From the NCBI GenBank assembly GCA_006384855.1, contig VCJN01002128.1, forward strand, positions 20,974 to 84,973: a stretch of DNA of 64,000 nt, written 5' to 3'. The position numbers and the translations under genes are program-made. The first letter of the stretch is position 1. Every line of letters begins with the position of its first letter. Below, piece after piece: positions 44,215 through 57,160 of this stretch. The DNA is from Tetraselmis striata (taxonomy: Eukaryota; Chlorophyta; Chlorodendrophyceae; Chlorodendrales; Chlorodendraceae). Below the pieces are notes generated by a model. It saw nothing but the letters and a program-made list of their open reading frames with translations, had not been told where the DNA came from and did no database searches.

Positions 44215-44934
44215 TGTGCTGATTTTGAACCCGGATCAGTTATATAACATCGGGCCGTAGCCGTAGCCGGCCGGTCAGGGGCCCGATTCCAGATTTGAGA
44301 CCATCCCCGGAAAGCTGAGGAGCTGAGGAATCCGAGGGTACCAAGGTTTTAGAGCAAATTCGTTTTCTTTACAAATTTATTCAATGAAAACTAGATTTTA
44401 TGGCCAATTGTTGGTGTGGCCAATTGGGTGACACGCCTCCGCTGTGACAGGGAAATCATCCTGTAAATATCCATAATGGACTATGAAAGCATCTGAGCAG
44501 CAGATATTCCTCATGCGGTATATATGTGGCACAACCAGCATTAGCTGATAAATAATACTGGTACAGTACCGGTAAAGCAGCTGCCCGGTGCTGGACACCC
44601 CGACGATCATCAGTGGTCCAGCCTCAGGTGTCCGTCAGCACCTCAGGCGAGTAGTCGCTAATCGTAATTATTGTTGGCCTATTTGTTGCCCCCGTCTCAT
44701 TCTACTAGAGGCGGAACAACAACTCACACCTGTAGAGTCCCGCGCCCACACTGCATATTGAAAGCAAGAGTCGCAAGGACAGACATAGGCTTCCACCAGG
44801 CAGCGCGGTACTGCCGCGCAGCCTACCCCCGGGTGTGTTTAGCCCGGCGCTGGCTCGTTTGTGCCGCGATCGAGTGGCAGCCCTGCAGTGGGAGCGCGAG
44901 CGACCTTCAGTCCTCGTTTGCCCTCCGCCCACAG
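44215..44934. other. Intergenic region, possible 5' exons of the next gene
   Basis: No firm feature. An AG acceptor just before 44935 suggests that the ePHD-AAA gene has at least one exon upstream in this stretch, but I cannot identify it. Confidence 0.4.
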
Positions 44935-47900
44935 CATGGGGACAATGTGGGAAAGCGAAAAGGAGTGCTGCCTTTGTCATCGCAAGGACCGTTCGTTGGG
45001 AAAGCTGCTCGGGCCAGTAGGTGCGACACCGTTACGGGCGAGCGGCTGTCGAGCTCGATGGCCCATCTCAGCGGAACCCCCCCTCCCAGTCAGGCGGCAG
45101 GTTTGCTTCCTGCGCCGACATATCCGTCACTGACATCCGGCGGTGTGAGCAGGGGAAGACCGTGCCACGGGCCAGGCCATATTTGTGCATAGGCTATGTG
45201 CGATATGGAGCCCCGAGGTCTACCAGACTGACGAAGGGACGGTGAAGAACATAATGACAGCGATGAAGCGTGGCCGCGCCATCCGGTGGGTCCAGCCTCA
45301 ACAGTTTCGATGAAATAAGGAGCGCGCGCCTTGGGCCCCAGATGTCTGCCGCGAGTATACCTATGCTCTCCATGGACGGCTTGTGAGCTTTGTGTGTAAA
45401 CGTTTGGCGCGCAGATGCGCCAAGTGCAACAAGACCGGGGCGACCATCGGGTGCGTCCTGGAGCGGTGCCAGTGCAGCTTCCACCTGTCCTGCGCGAGTG
45501 AAGCAGGATGCTATTTTCTGCCGCTGAGGTACCTGCTAAGGTATGCGGCCGGGCTATGGCAACTCTGGAATGTCGCGGCGCGCAGCAGGTCGCTGAAGGC
45601 GCCCCCTTTGTGCTGCCCTGCAGTTGCGCGGACCACTCTGCCATGTTGGTGTCAACGGCAAAGCAAATCACCGGAGAGGAGAACAGTGCGGCCCTGGGGT
45701 GAGCGCCTGCCGCCCAGGTAGATTCGACAGCGCTTGCACCAACAGGACAGGGATCAGCCCATCCGGATGTCTGCCCACTGCTCAAGGGGTGCATGACTTG
45801 CATTGGCGCCGTACATCCCTGCAGGCCCACCACCCGGCAACCATTCCTCGTTCCGGCATGGGCTCTCAACGTCTCAGCGCCGATGAATGAAACGGTGAGG
45901 CACGCAGCGGGTCCAGCTTGCGTTGGTTGTTTCAGCGCTTCCTCCTGTGACACCCCATGTAAACTGTGAATGGGGCTCCAGCCACTGCTGCCAGCAGGGG
46001 CGCCTCCGCAGGCTGCAGCGCAGGAGGGAATCACGCCGGCAGTTGGTAACGCTGACGAAGGCAGCAGCGGAGGCCATGAGCAAGATGTGAACAGGTGGAT
46101 GCCTGTGGGCCTGATGAAGCAAGCGCCGGGATCATCGCGGCCTGTCATTTCACGCGCCTCCTCGCCTTGCGCAGCGTTGCCGTGCAGCTGCGCAGCAGTG
46201 GCTGCCAAGTGCCTGACGAAACATGTGCTCCCGGGAGCGGGATGAAGCCCTGGCACCTCCATGATCACGCCACTTGTCTGGGCACATCTTTTGTCCTTGC
46301 ACAAAAGGGGCCAAAGCTCGCCTGACGACGTCACACTGTGTGCGGCAGGATGGGCAAGCGCCGCCGGAACACAGAGCGCGATCGGATACGGGGGCGCCTA
46401 AAGGTGGCGAGGCTGGCGCTGAAAGACTTTAAAGCCGCGATGAGGTGCGTGTGTACCGCTGCTTGTCTGGCAGCTCGGGGCTGGAGCATGTTGCTTTGTT
46501 GGCATATCCGATGGAGACACGCGGCGTCTGAGACTGCGCTCTAATGTGGCCCCTGCGAAGGAGAACGGCACAGCGTTCGGTGCCATGCTGTCTCTGTGGG
46601 GTCAGCCATGCCCTGCCTGACCGCACCGGCCTCATGTATGACGGGCTCATCCCTACAGCCGCCCGGCGCATCTCGGGCGCTAACAACGATGCTCTCGTGT
46701 CTGCCCATGCGCTGCCAGGAGCAACCCGGGAGCTGGCAACGACAGCGACGAGGAGCGCTTCACCGAGAAGGAGCGGCAGCGCCTCACTCGCGACCGGCAG
46801 GCAGTGAGGGGGGCGGTGATTGACAAGTCTGCGCCGTGCGCGGGACTGCCCAAGGAATGCCTCGAGGTACAGGCGAGGCGATGGTAGCCCAGGGCACTCC
46901 CGCTCACCAGCGCACCCGTACTAAGCTGCCCGCTGGATGACCCCAGGGCTGGAGCTCCGTGGGGGGGCTTGGGCACGTCATTCAGCAGTTGAAGGAGATG
47001 GTGCTGCTGCCCCTGGCGTACCCCGACATCTTCCAGTCCATGCACATCACCCCTCCCAGGTACGCCGCCTTGCTTGGCCGAGGCTGCGGGTGCCGGCCCG
47101 GGGATACAAAAACACCGCGAACACGATGCCCAACCTTTCAGGTTTTGCCAGAAATGACAGCTTGCTTACATATTTGGCTAAAGGGCACAGAAGCGCCCAC
47201 TTGTTGGGTGCTAGGGGGCAATCAACGCAAAAAACAGGGCGGCTGGGTGCGTTGCTTGAGCCTCAGATGGCGAGCACAAAGGCAGAAGGTGACGAAGCAA
47301 TACTGTGACTATAGCAAATGCTCCTTTGGGTAGCATCCAAGGACACTTCCAGGCTTGTATTCCGGGCTCTCGCATGTGCATTGGCGCCCCTCGTGCATTG
47401 CGCCTGATCACCAGACGGTACCGCTTAAAGAAGGTCGAACGCTCTGTCCGCTGTCTGTGCGTTCAGACTGACCTGGCTGTGATTCTTCCCAGGGGCATCC
47501 TGCTCCACGGGTCTCCTGGCTGCGGGAAGACGCTGCTGGCCAGGGCCCTCGCTGGCGCGTGCTACCGCACCTCGGAGCAGCCCATCACCTTCTTCTCCCG
47601 AAAGGTAGCCCGAAGGTTACGGCAATCGCAGCCAGGCGCCCGCGGCGGCGGCCAGCACGGCGCGCGGGCGCCCGGACCCCCGCGTGCGCACGCTTAAGAC
47701 AGCGTGCCGCTGTGCGATGGATGCCTCAGGGCGCCGACTGCCTGGGGGAGTTTGCGGGCGATGCGGAGCGCACGTTGCGGATTCTGTTTGACGAGGCGAA
47801 GCAGCAGGTGAGGCCTTGCATTGCGCCACGACCACCCCGGGGGCGCCGAGCGGGGTCGCCCACTTGCCGCCAGCCAATCAGCCGCTGCGCTGCCATCTGT

Positions 47901-50900
47901 ACCCGGGCGCACGGCTGAGACGCTGGTCCGTGACAGGCGCCGTCAATCATCTTCCTGGATGAAATCGACGCGCTGGTGCCATGCCGCAGCAGCCGTGAAG
48001 GGGGGGCAGATCAGGTGAGGTTGGCCGCAAGGGGGGGGGGGGGGGGGGGGGCTGCGGATGTGTGCATGCGTGCGCCTGATCCACAGCAGCGCCCGTGGTA
48101 ACGCGGCGATGGTTGTCTTTTATCTGCAGATGTACGCCAGCGTGGTGACGACACTCCTGGCGCTCATGGATGGTGTCAGCGACCGGGGCAACGTGGTGGT
48201 GATCGGGGCAACCAACAGGTGAGCGCATGCCCTGCTGCCAACCCCTGTGCTGCGCGTGGCGCGTGTGCGCTGCGGTGCCGGCACTGACGCTGTGCCTTGC
48301 TGGATGGCACCGCTCCACAGGCCGGATGGAATAGACCCCGGGCTGCGCAGGCCTGGGCGGTTCGACCGCGAGGTACGTAGCCTCCGCGGCGTTGCGGCAC
48401 AGCACACGATCCTGCGCTCCGGCACCGCCATGAGGCCTGGCCCATCGTGGACCCACAGGTCTGCCTGCAGCTCCCATCCGCGGCGGATCGTGCCGCCATT
48501 CTACAAGTGCACACCAGGAGCTGGCCGTGTCCCCCAAGCGAGGTCCTCCCGCCGTCCACATCCTCTCGCCATTTTCCTGAGGGACAGCCAGCGGCATCTC
48601 ATCTACCGCTGTGCTCCGGATTTGCAGGCCCTCGTGCAGGCTCTCGCCAGCGCTACGGAGGGATTTGCCGGCGCAGACCTGGCCGCCCTGTGTACCGGTG
48701 AGCGGGGGGCCCTCTCACACGATCCGCCGCGGTCGTCCCGGAACGCGGCGGCCGCCTTGCTGACTCGCCGCGTTGGTGGCGCCAGGGGCTGTGATGCAAT
48801 CTGCCCGCCGGAACCTCCCGGACATTGCGGACGTGCTCGACTTGGCGGGCAGCCAAGGCACAGAGGAAGCGCAGGTGGCTGTGCTGCTGCCCCCCCCCCC
48901 CCCCCCCCCTTCGCCTCCAACACACCCACCCACCCCCTCTCTGCTTCCATGGAGTGTGTGTGCGCGCGAGTTTCGGTCTGACATGCCTCCTCGGTGCGCT
49001 CTTGGCTGCGCAGGCGGATGCTGAGCCGCAGGCCCAAGGTATGGGACATGCTCGATTCGGCACCGCACGCCCTTGTGTCGTTGGTCCTTGTCACTGGCCT
49101 CCAATTAGTATTGCAGAGTGCTTCCGCAATTTGCTCGATAACAATGACGGAGCGCCGCCTACCGCGGGCTTTCCGTATCTGGATCGCTGCCTAAACGGCC
49201 GCCGTAGAGACGCTGCAAGGGTGTTCAGTGGTGCCAGTCCTGTCCCGGGGGTCAGAAAAAACCATCTGCTGAGCCGATAGGTAATTCGGTACTTTGGTAG
49301 GGGTTACTTAATTAAAATATGTCTACAGACGTACATACATCCATACATATGGACATATGTATATATATACCCTACCGTATTAATTACGAGGTGACTCTGT
49401 CTGTCTGTCTGTCACCGACTTTTGGAACGGTTTCGCATATATTATTAGATAGATCGAAAATGTATCCGTTATAGATTCCGTGATAATTCGCAAGGGTTTC
49501 GCTGTCAGGGCCAACAGCAGCCCGGCTGAGCCCGCCCAACCGTCTCCCGTGCACCACGCAGACCAGAGGGTGGGGCACCCAGCGGCGGAGCTGTTGCTCA
49601 AGCAGCGGCTGGGCAACATTCAAGTCCTTCAGCAGGACTGGGTGTCGGCCCTGTCGGCGGCTCCCCCGCCGTGCTCACTCCGCGAGGTCCGCTGGCACCC
49701 GCGCCCCTGCTGTGTGCGCGCCGGGACGGGACATGCGGCTGGCTCCGGACATACTGCGCAGACGGACGCTGATGTTGCCGGCAATCGCGCAGGGAACGGC
49801 CAGCCTGGCCTGGCAGTCCATGCACCCGCCGCCCCTGCCCTACCACCTGGCCCCCGCTGTCCTGCCGGTGCTCCGCCGCGCCTTGAGGTGCGCCCACCTC
49901 AGCGGGGCGGAGCTGCCCGGCAAGTTGGCCGTCGCAGCGGAGATGACATCGCGCTCGGCGGGACGCTCCAGCGATGACGAGCTCGAGCAGCTTCTGCTCT
50001 CCATGAACGCGATTGAGGCCCCGGTGGCGCCGACACCCTCGCAGGTGAATTCGTTCGCCCGCGCATGCCACACGCATCCGGGGGATAGGCGGCCGCCCGC
50101 CATCCACCCGCCCCCCGCCGGATGCACTTTCTCATCCTTCCGGCGGCTTGGCTCTGCAGGCAGCCCACTGCCGCAACGGCGCCGCCAAACAGCGAGGCTC
50201 GACACGTGCGGAAGGTGAAGGTGCGCAAGCGCACACGCACGCGTGTGTCTGTGCCGGCCTGGGTGCGCGCGCTCGCGAGGTGTGGTCCATCACCTGACAT
50301 TCACTGCTGAAATTGCGCTCAGATGTTTACGTAGTGGCATGTACCCCTCTCCCCCCCCCCCCCCCCCCAAGGCCGCACACTGAAGGCTCAACGCAAAGCA
50401 GATGGGGTATTCCCCGCGTGCCGGCTCCTGCTGTGTGCGGAGGGCGACCGAGGGCAACCGCTGGTGGCGGGGCTGTTCCTCAGCCTGGCAGGGTCTCCCG
50501 TCACCGTCGTCGGTTTGCCTCAGATTCTGGGTAGGGGCATCCTCGCGCCGCCGTTTCTCACGCACTGCCCTGCTGGTTGTCTAGGGCCGGGTGTCTGTGC
50601 CTCTCGGTGGTCGCTCACCTGGCGTTGCCAAAATTTTCACGCCTTTGTGTGGCAATGTGATGTGGCAGCCGCTGGGGAAGGCAACGCCCTGAGCGGAGTG
50701 GCGAAGGTCCTCGACGGGGCGCGATCCGCACACCCGAGTGGCGGTGCTGCTACCCCGGTGATCGTCTTCCTGCCACGCCTGGATGCCTGGGCACTCGAAC
50801 CTGCGATCGACGCCCATGCTGATGCGCCAACAGAGGGCGGCGTAGATGACGGCATGGCAGGTGACCCCATCCGCCGGCTCGCTTGGCCGCAACCAGGCAT

Positions 50901-53900
50901 TCTCCACCCCAGCTTTTCCCATGGCTGGCACGTGGGACCTGGACAGGTTCCGCCCTGACCTCTTGCGGCGTGTGTATGGGCGCATGCAGCTGCCGCATCC
51001 CCGCCGAAGCCCGCGGCAATCTCGACACCCGCAAAGGGGCGGCAGTCCTGTGCAGGCCCGCACTCCTTCGCCGGCTTGCAGTTGCCCGATGGTTTAACGA
51101 CGGCTGGCCGCCAGGTGACCAACGCGACCCCTCCACGGCCGCGCTGCAACGCTGAACAGTTCATGCTGAAACAGAGACCCTGGCCCCATTAACACCGACA
51201 CTGCGCCCGGCTGCACTGCGTCCGCGCCTGTATTCCGAGCAGGAACATCCAGCGCACCGCAGCGGCCGTTCCGGGAGAAATGCTCCCGCAGCTCAGGCCA
51301 CTGTGACCGCCGCGTGGAACGCGCTGGAGGCCTCCGTTGCGGCGCTCGCCAAGCAGCAGCAAGTGATTGTGATCGGGACATGTTACAGGTGCGGGCTGCT
51401 CCTGTGCCCAGAGTCCCACCGTGAGTGACCGCTGTGAGTCGGCTCCGGTCCGCCCGAGCGACACCTCGTAGTTTTCTTCCGAGGCTGGTGACGTACCGCT
51501 GAGTGGCCGGTCCCCTCCCACATCGCTCCGCGTGCAGGTCCGAGGCAAGTCTCCCGGACGCCATCGCCAGGTTCTTTTCACCGCACGGCGCCTCTCGGAC
51601 CGGAGTGGTCCCCGTGTGCGCGGACCTTGCCGGCGGCTCGTCCGCGCTGCTCACGCGGACCGCCTGCAGGGCCGCCACGGCGGCGGCGATCGAGGTCGCG
51701 TGCGCCATACACGCCAAGCTCGTGGCGCGCCATCGGCGCAATCTGCCTGCCGATGGACACCCGAGCGCCCGTCCCGCGCCACGTGAGAAGATCCCCTCCG
51801 GCCAGGGTGCCCCTGAGGGAGGCGTGAAGGAGCCCTCGGCCGGTGTGAACGAGGCGACGCTGCAATGGGGCCAGTCACTCCACGCCCAGGTACGCAGCGA
51901 CACCATCGTTGACGCAAATGCATAGCGCGCTCTTGGCACTCCCCTGCTTCACTCACCGGCTTCTGCCCCCTCGCCATCTGCCGGTGCAGATTCAGCGCTC
52001 GCTGTGCGTGCTGGGGCAGCGTCTGCTGGGCGACAGGCGCGCACGGATGATCCGGTGGCCGGACGCCGCGCACGGCTTGCCAGAAGCCCGGGACATGCTG
52101 GCCGGCGTCCCTTTCCGGATGCACTCGATGCAGTCCTTCGCACGCGTATGCCCGCCATCCGCCTGTGCCTCGTGGCTTCGGGCTGCCCTGACGCGCCATC
52201 CTCGCGCGCGCCAAGCGACTCCAGCAGTGTACTGATGCGCCCGAGCGCCGATGCCTCGACAGGCTATGGCGATGGGATTCGTCGGCGGCCTGGACACCCT
52301 TCTCGCCATCCTCGCGGCGTGGTATTCCCTGACCCAGCAGGTGTGTACTCGTATGTCCGCCTGGCGCCGCCTCATCGTGTGTGCGCGCGCTCAAATCACT
52401 TTTGTGTAGTGTCTGTGCCGTGAAGGAAGGTGGTCCATTCCCCTCCCCTCCATTCGCGCTCATCTGGCGCGAAAGTGTTTGTCTGGTGCACTCACGTATG
52501 CGGTCCCCAATCCAGTTCCGGCACGTACACACGCAAACCGGCTGGCGCTGTGATTGCGGTTACACCCATCAGCCGTGCTTGAGCTTGCCACCGGCCCAGC
52601 CACGCCATCCCGTTTGGTGTGCGGATCGCTGAGACCTTCGACTGACCCCTGCGCACCTCCACCGCATCAGGCGGACGAGGCGGCTGGGCGGGCGTCGCCG
52701 GCGTCCTCCGCATTCGCCGCGCTGAGGGTGACACCCTGGCCGCCCTGCATGCGGCAGGTCGGCGGTTCTGTGCAGACCGCGGGGGCGGGGGGGGGGGGGG
52801 GGGGGGGGGGTTAGGGCCAGGGACTGACCCAGCCCCTGCGCGGCCCCGACGAAGGACGAAATCGACGCGTGGGTCTATGCTCTGAAGAAGAAACTCCAGC
52901 TGGACACCGCAGCCGCTCAGGCAGCTCTCTCCGCAGCGCTGGCGGCTCGCCATGAGGTACGTGTGGTGTTAAGGGAAGTGGGCAGCCGAGCAACCGCCCC
53001 GCCTGACGCCATTGCCTGGTCGGCGGCGGCAGTGCTTGCCTGTGCGCACTGACAATCGCCGCACTTCCGCTGCCCCGTCAGGAGCAGCTCCTGCTGCACG
53101 GCGCAGCTCGGAAGGCTCAGGCAGGCCGACCGCCGCACGGAGAGGAGGCGAAGCCCTCGTCGGAGGCGGGGCGTGCGCCGGCGGGTCGTGCCGCGGAGGA
53201 GTCCGGGGCGCCGCTGGCGTCAGCGCCCATGCGCGGCCACGCTGAGGCCGGCAGTTGCCCTGCAGCCGCTGATGGTGAGCGCCCTTCGGCCCGTGCGTAG
53301 CGTGTGCGGGGCTGCCATGCATCATGTGACCGATGACGCGAGCGGCAGCTTGGGGCCGGCTTCCATGCGTGTAGACGCCCCTGCATGAACCTGTGACATG
53401 TAGCCCTGAAATTCCATTCCATTCTATTCCATTCCATTCCATTCCATTCTATTCCATTCCAGTCCCTTCCCTTCCCTTTACTTCCCTTCCGTTCCGTTCT
53501 ATTCCGTTCCGTGCTATTCCATTCCATTCTATTTCCATTTGCCAAACTGCCATCCGAAAAGAGTGTTCAGTTTACCCTGAGACCGGGTTTGCGTGCAGGC
53601 TACAGATAGGAACATTCACCTCATACGTGCTACAGCTTTGCGCATGTTTGGCTTCTAGCAGGCAGGCCAGGCTCTTGTGTGCTGTTCTTCTTGCTGCCGG
53701 CGCGGCGCCCGCAGACACCGGCATCCATTCACCCGATGCCATCGCCCTGCCCGCACGCAATCACATGCCGGCGGAACCCGATTCCTCGGCCGCAGCAGTC
53801 GTTGCGATGACCACCGCGCACCGCGCGAGGCCCGGCGCCGCCGCCCCCCGCGACCATCCCGGCCTCACGCCCACCCCATGCAACAAAGCACGAGACCTTT

Positions 53901-54524
53901 TTCCCGAAGAAATGGGCAATGGAAACCCAAACAATGCACTTGGTGCTTTCCGAAATCGGTTCGCAACTAAGATGTATCCGTCGGTTTTCTGTTTCTGTCC
54001 TAATATATTCCTAATCGCCGCAAGTACATCCTGAGCGACTGCCGCCTCCCGCCACGCCGCAGCCCGAGTCGAAGCGCCGCATCGCCAGGAGGGGCGCACG
54101 TCGCCGCGGCAGGCCGCCCACACGCGGCTCAAGGCCCGCTTGCAAGCGTGGACGGTGCAGCTGGCCGAGCTGCTGAGGCTGAGCCTGATTCCACCCACAG
54201 GCAAGCTGCCAACACAAGCAAGCGCCGGAAGCGGGATGGGCCGCCCGAATAGCTGCTGCTCCTGGCACACACCCCGCCATTCACCCTGACCCGGTGCCTG
54301 ACTCGCGCGCCCCCCTCCCGCGTGCAGCGGAGGCCATCAAGCAGGACGCCCTGGTGAGCGTGGGGGTGCTGCTCTCGTTGGCGTCAGACAGCGGCAAGCG
54401 TGCCGGCCACGAGCTGCAGGTCGCCGAGAGCCAAGGCGCGGGCGCGGCGGATGCGCTCCCGGCCGCCTCCCACGCGTGCGCGCTGGTGCTGGCGCAGATG
54501 CGGCGGGGGGCGCCGCCGGGGTAG
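44935..54524 (+). CDS. ePHD and tandem AAA+ ATPase, ATAD2/Yta7-like, plant type
   Basis: A many-exon gene. An extended PHD finger is built from 44935-45015 ([17 protein letters not shown]), 45176-45285 ([17 protein letters not shown]) and 45415-45528 ([20 protein letters not shown], then [13 protein letters not shown]). A basic helix region lies near 46350-46440. AAA domain 1 is well resolved: 46947-47059, 47493-47604 (Walker A GSPGCGKT), 47730-47807, 47937-48014 (Walker [11 protein letters not shown]), 48130-48218 (VVVIGATNR), 48321-48372 (RRPGRFDRE), 48459-48542, 48628-48697 and 48786-48874. The linker near 49600-49685 has [17 protein letters not shown], as in ATAD2 proteins. AAA domain 2 (50402-50530, about 50671-50950, about 51300-51890) has [20 protein letters not shown] with a degenerate Walker A, as usual for this family. 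Later exons (52850-52957, 54328-54524) are helical; no bromodomain is seen. Likely nuclear and chromatin-linked. Several joins, and the N-terminus, are unresolved. Confidence 0.75.
53401..53535 (+). repeat. TTCCA-type pentanucleotide repeat
   Basis: Imperfect (ATTCC)n, with TCCCT and TTCCG variants, inside a late intron of the ePHD-AAA gene. Confidence 0.9.
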
Positions 54525-54725
54525 ATGGGGCGCGGGGAATGGTGGGGCGGACCGGGAAGGATTGTTTACATGGCGTCGGCGCGGCTGTGACGACGGCACA
54601 TGTCATGTCTGCCGCATCGCGCCGTGTCACGTGCGGACAGGGGCTGCGCGCGCGCGATGCTCTGCGCCCACTATGAAGTGAAGTGGCCCCCGTTCTCGTT
54701 CCGGCAGTAGCCCTGCTCGTCCGCA

Positions 54726-55551
54726 TCAGGGGCACGGGGCGTCAGCCACCTCGTCAGCAAAGCGGCACGGGGTGAGCAGCACCGCAGGCAGAGGCAGCAA
54801 CGCGGGGGCCCGTACGGTCGGCTTGCGGGTCGCCTGCTTCACGGCAAACGGGGCCTTGGAGCCCTCATGCTCCACGATCCGCAGGGTGGCGCTGTAAGGC
54901 GGGTTGTCCCCATTCGCCAGGGCCTGTGCCACAGGGCAGCGTCAGAGTGAATCTCCATTCGCGAGTGAGCCGGTGCATGGAGATTGTCACAGCGTCCTGC
55001 CGAGCACCCCCGGGCATCCTGAGTTGGAGGGGCGCAGCGGGCGGAGGAGACCTGGAGTGCGCCTTCGTGCTCGTTGGCCGGCTTGCTCTGGCCCTGGTAC
55101 GGCTTCTAGGGGCACGCGGGTGGCACAGAGGGGGGCTCAGTGCACGGAAACAGCGTCCCTTACATCGGCACGCCGCCCAATTGCCCAGCTCTACCGCCTG
55201 GGCAGGGGGGGGGGGGGGGGCTACCTGCTTGTTGGAGGCGAAGCAGATTGTGGCGGTGGAGTTCTTCACCTGCAAAGACAAGCAGCCACACCTGAGCGAA
55301 AGGTTGCTGTTCCACCTCTGCGCCGCATCGCCAGTCTATGCCGGTTCTGTTCGAATCAGCCTGGCCAATACAACACCGGCCCTGTCGCCCATGCCTCTGC
55401 CTTCCACCGCCGGCCCTCACCGGCCAAGCGAGCGCGCGGCGGCCGGGAGTCGGGAGGGGGGGGGGGGGGGGCGGGGGCTGTCTCTCGTTGGAGGGCGACA
55501 GTGCGAGGGCGCGCGGCGTAGCAGGTGCCGTACCTGCTGACTAAGATCCAT
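54726..55551 (-). CDS. Small four-exon gene, unknown function (104 aa)
   Basis: Exons 55534-55551, 55225-55269, 55052-55105 and 54726-54923, all phase 0, with clean GT-AG sites (GTACGG, GTAGCC and GTCTCC donors). The product begins MDLSQQ, then VKNSTATICFASNKQ, KPYQGQSKPANEHEGALQ, and ends with a basic then hydrophobic tail. G tracts lie in its introns (about 55206-55220, 55457-55470). An in-frame region upstream of the ATG lacks an alternative start nearby. It converges on the ePHD-AAA gene, 200 bp away. The family is not recognised. Confidence 0.6.
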
Positions 55552-56292
55552 GCTGCTGTCGTTGGTCGGAACAATGCAAAGTGGAGCCTTCCCCCGGAGT
55601 GCCTTCGCGGGTGGGCAAGCTGGCGGGACGCAGCAGCCGTAAGCCGTCCGAATACGTTCGCAACACCCCAAGGCTCCGGCCGAATAGCAACACTGCTCCT
55701 CGCTCCAGGTTCCCCCGTAAGCACTGGGCTGTTCTCGTTACGTCTGGGCGCGAAACTTGGGGAGGTAGGGTGTGGCTGCCTTTCTAGCGGTCGTAGTGCA
55801 ATGTATGGTATACAGGCGTTCATGGGTATGCGCGCCTGCCCTGGAATGTTCCGCATGCACCGCGCGACATGCCGTCGTGTAGGTGCGCCCCGCCCCGGCC
55901 GGGCGCGTCGGGCGTGCGACGGAGCGGGCGGGCGGCGTCGTTCCAGCAACGAACAGCGCGCATCACTACTACCGGTAGTTTCTGGTGTGAATTACAGAAA
56001 GGGCAGTAACAAATCCACCTATTCCTGCCAAATAAAGTAGTATACTAAAGATAAACACACCAATCCGCCTCAGCATCCCACATGAGGCGGGATGGACGAG
56101 TGATGCGCGCCCGGTTCAGCAGAGTCCGGGCCACTACTGGTACGGGTGTTTTTCGCCCCCGGGACAGGACTGGCACCAGTGAAACCCTTATTTTGCAGCG
56201 TCTCTGCGACGGCCGTTTAGGCAGCAATCCCGTTACGGAAAGCCTTGCTGGGTAGGCGACGCTCCGTTATATTTTTTACATCAGGGCTTTAA
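55552..56292. other. Intergenic region with an inverted copy of a dispersed repeat
   Basis: Near 55968-56000 the phrase GGTGTGAATTACAGAAAGGGC is, over most of its length, the reverse complement of the family at 1964-1996 and 37910-38007. No gene seen. Confidence 0.5.
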
Positions 56293-57160
56293 GATATGCG
56301 CAATACAAACGCTTAAACATATGCGCAATACAAACAGATTAACAGCAACTATGAAAGGTTGCAAGCAAAAGAGAGACATAAGCATGAAACCAAGGTCGAG
56401 CAGGAGGCCAAGGAGTCAAGGACCAAGGGAGAGCCAAGGGAACCACGAAGTCGCCAAGCAAGCTGCCAGGAACCAAAGGGACCACCGCCCCGCCCGGGAT
56501 AGGCCATCAGCCGCGGCGAGGACGCATGCAGCCAATGACCCGGGTCATAGCAACACATGCCGATGAGCGACGCGACGCAAGCGCAGGAGCACCATCACGT
56601 GCCGCGCGAGCGGCCGCGACCCCGCCAAAAACGTTGTCTGCATGCATGTAACGGCGGGGATAAACGGCGGCGCAAGCAGACAAGAGCTTGCCGATTTTTT
56701 GGCCACTGTGTGTGTGGCTCGCTTTCGCGAGCTCCACCAAGAAGGCCTCATCGTGCAGGGCCAGCGAGCCGAACTCGGCAACGGCGAATGGAACAAAGCG
56801 AATCATGATGCCGGCGGCGTTTCGGACACCCTCGTCATACTTCTGGATTTTTTGGCGCTCTGCAGCCCACAAGGCAGTCGTTGGATCCGAGCTCGACACG
56901 CCGAGGATAGTGGCGATGGTGGTATCGACAGCAACCGTGTTCCCGCGGATACCACCATACCCAAAAAGCCCAACATCGGCCTGCCGGCCGTCGCTGCCCT
57001 TCGGAAGAGAAACAAGCACCGACGGGTCCGTGAGGATCTGGACACCCACGCCCAGGGCGGACTTCACGTACGTCGTGGCAAACGTCATAAAGGCCATGTA
57101 TGTGCCTTTCCCTGCGCTCCGTTATAGTCATCAAGCAAATTGCTGAAGCATTCTGCAATA
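56293..57160 (-). mobile_element. Truncated non-LTR retrotransposon, 3' part (copy 2)
   Basis: An almost unbroken minus-strand frame (57097-56507) gives FATTYVKSALGVGVQILTDP, then ADVGLFGYGGIRGNTVAVD and EGVRNAAGIMIRFVPFAVAE. This is the end of a LINE-type polyprotein that also occurs, more damaged, at 29870-30470. The 3' untranslated part again has CCTTGG-rich words, then CATGCTTATGTCTCTCTTTT on the minus strand, and ends in two copies of a tail phrase with GCGCATATGTTTAAGCG. The 5' end is truncated at about 57160. Confidence 0.65.

Noticed and set aside
45090..46334. 414-aa minus-strand open frame
   Set aside because: It overlaps ePHD exons on the plus strand; it is a GC-rich shadow without recognisable domains.
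51094..52532. Large minus-strand open frames (281 and 293 aa)
   Set aside because: They lie opposite AAA domain 2 and later exons of the plus-strand ATPase gene and have only low-complexity Arg/Ala composition.
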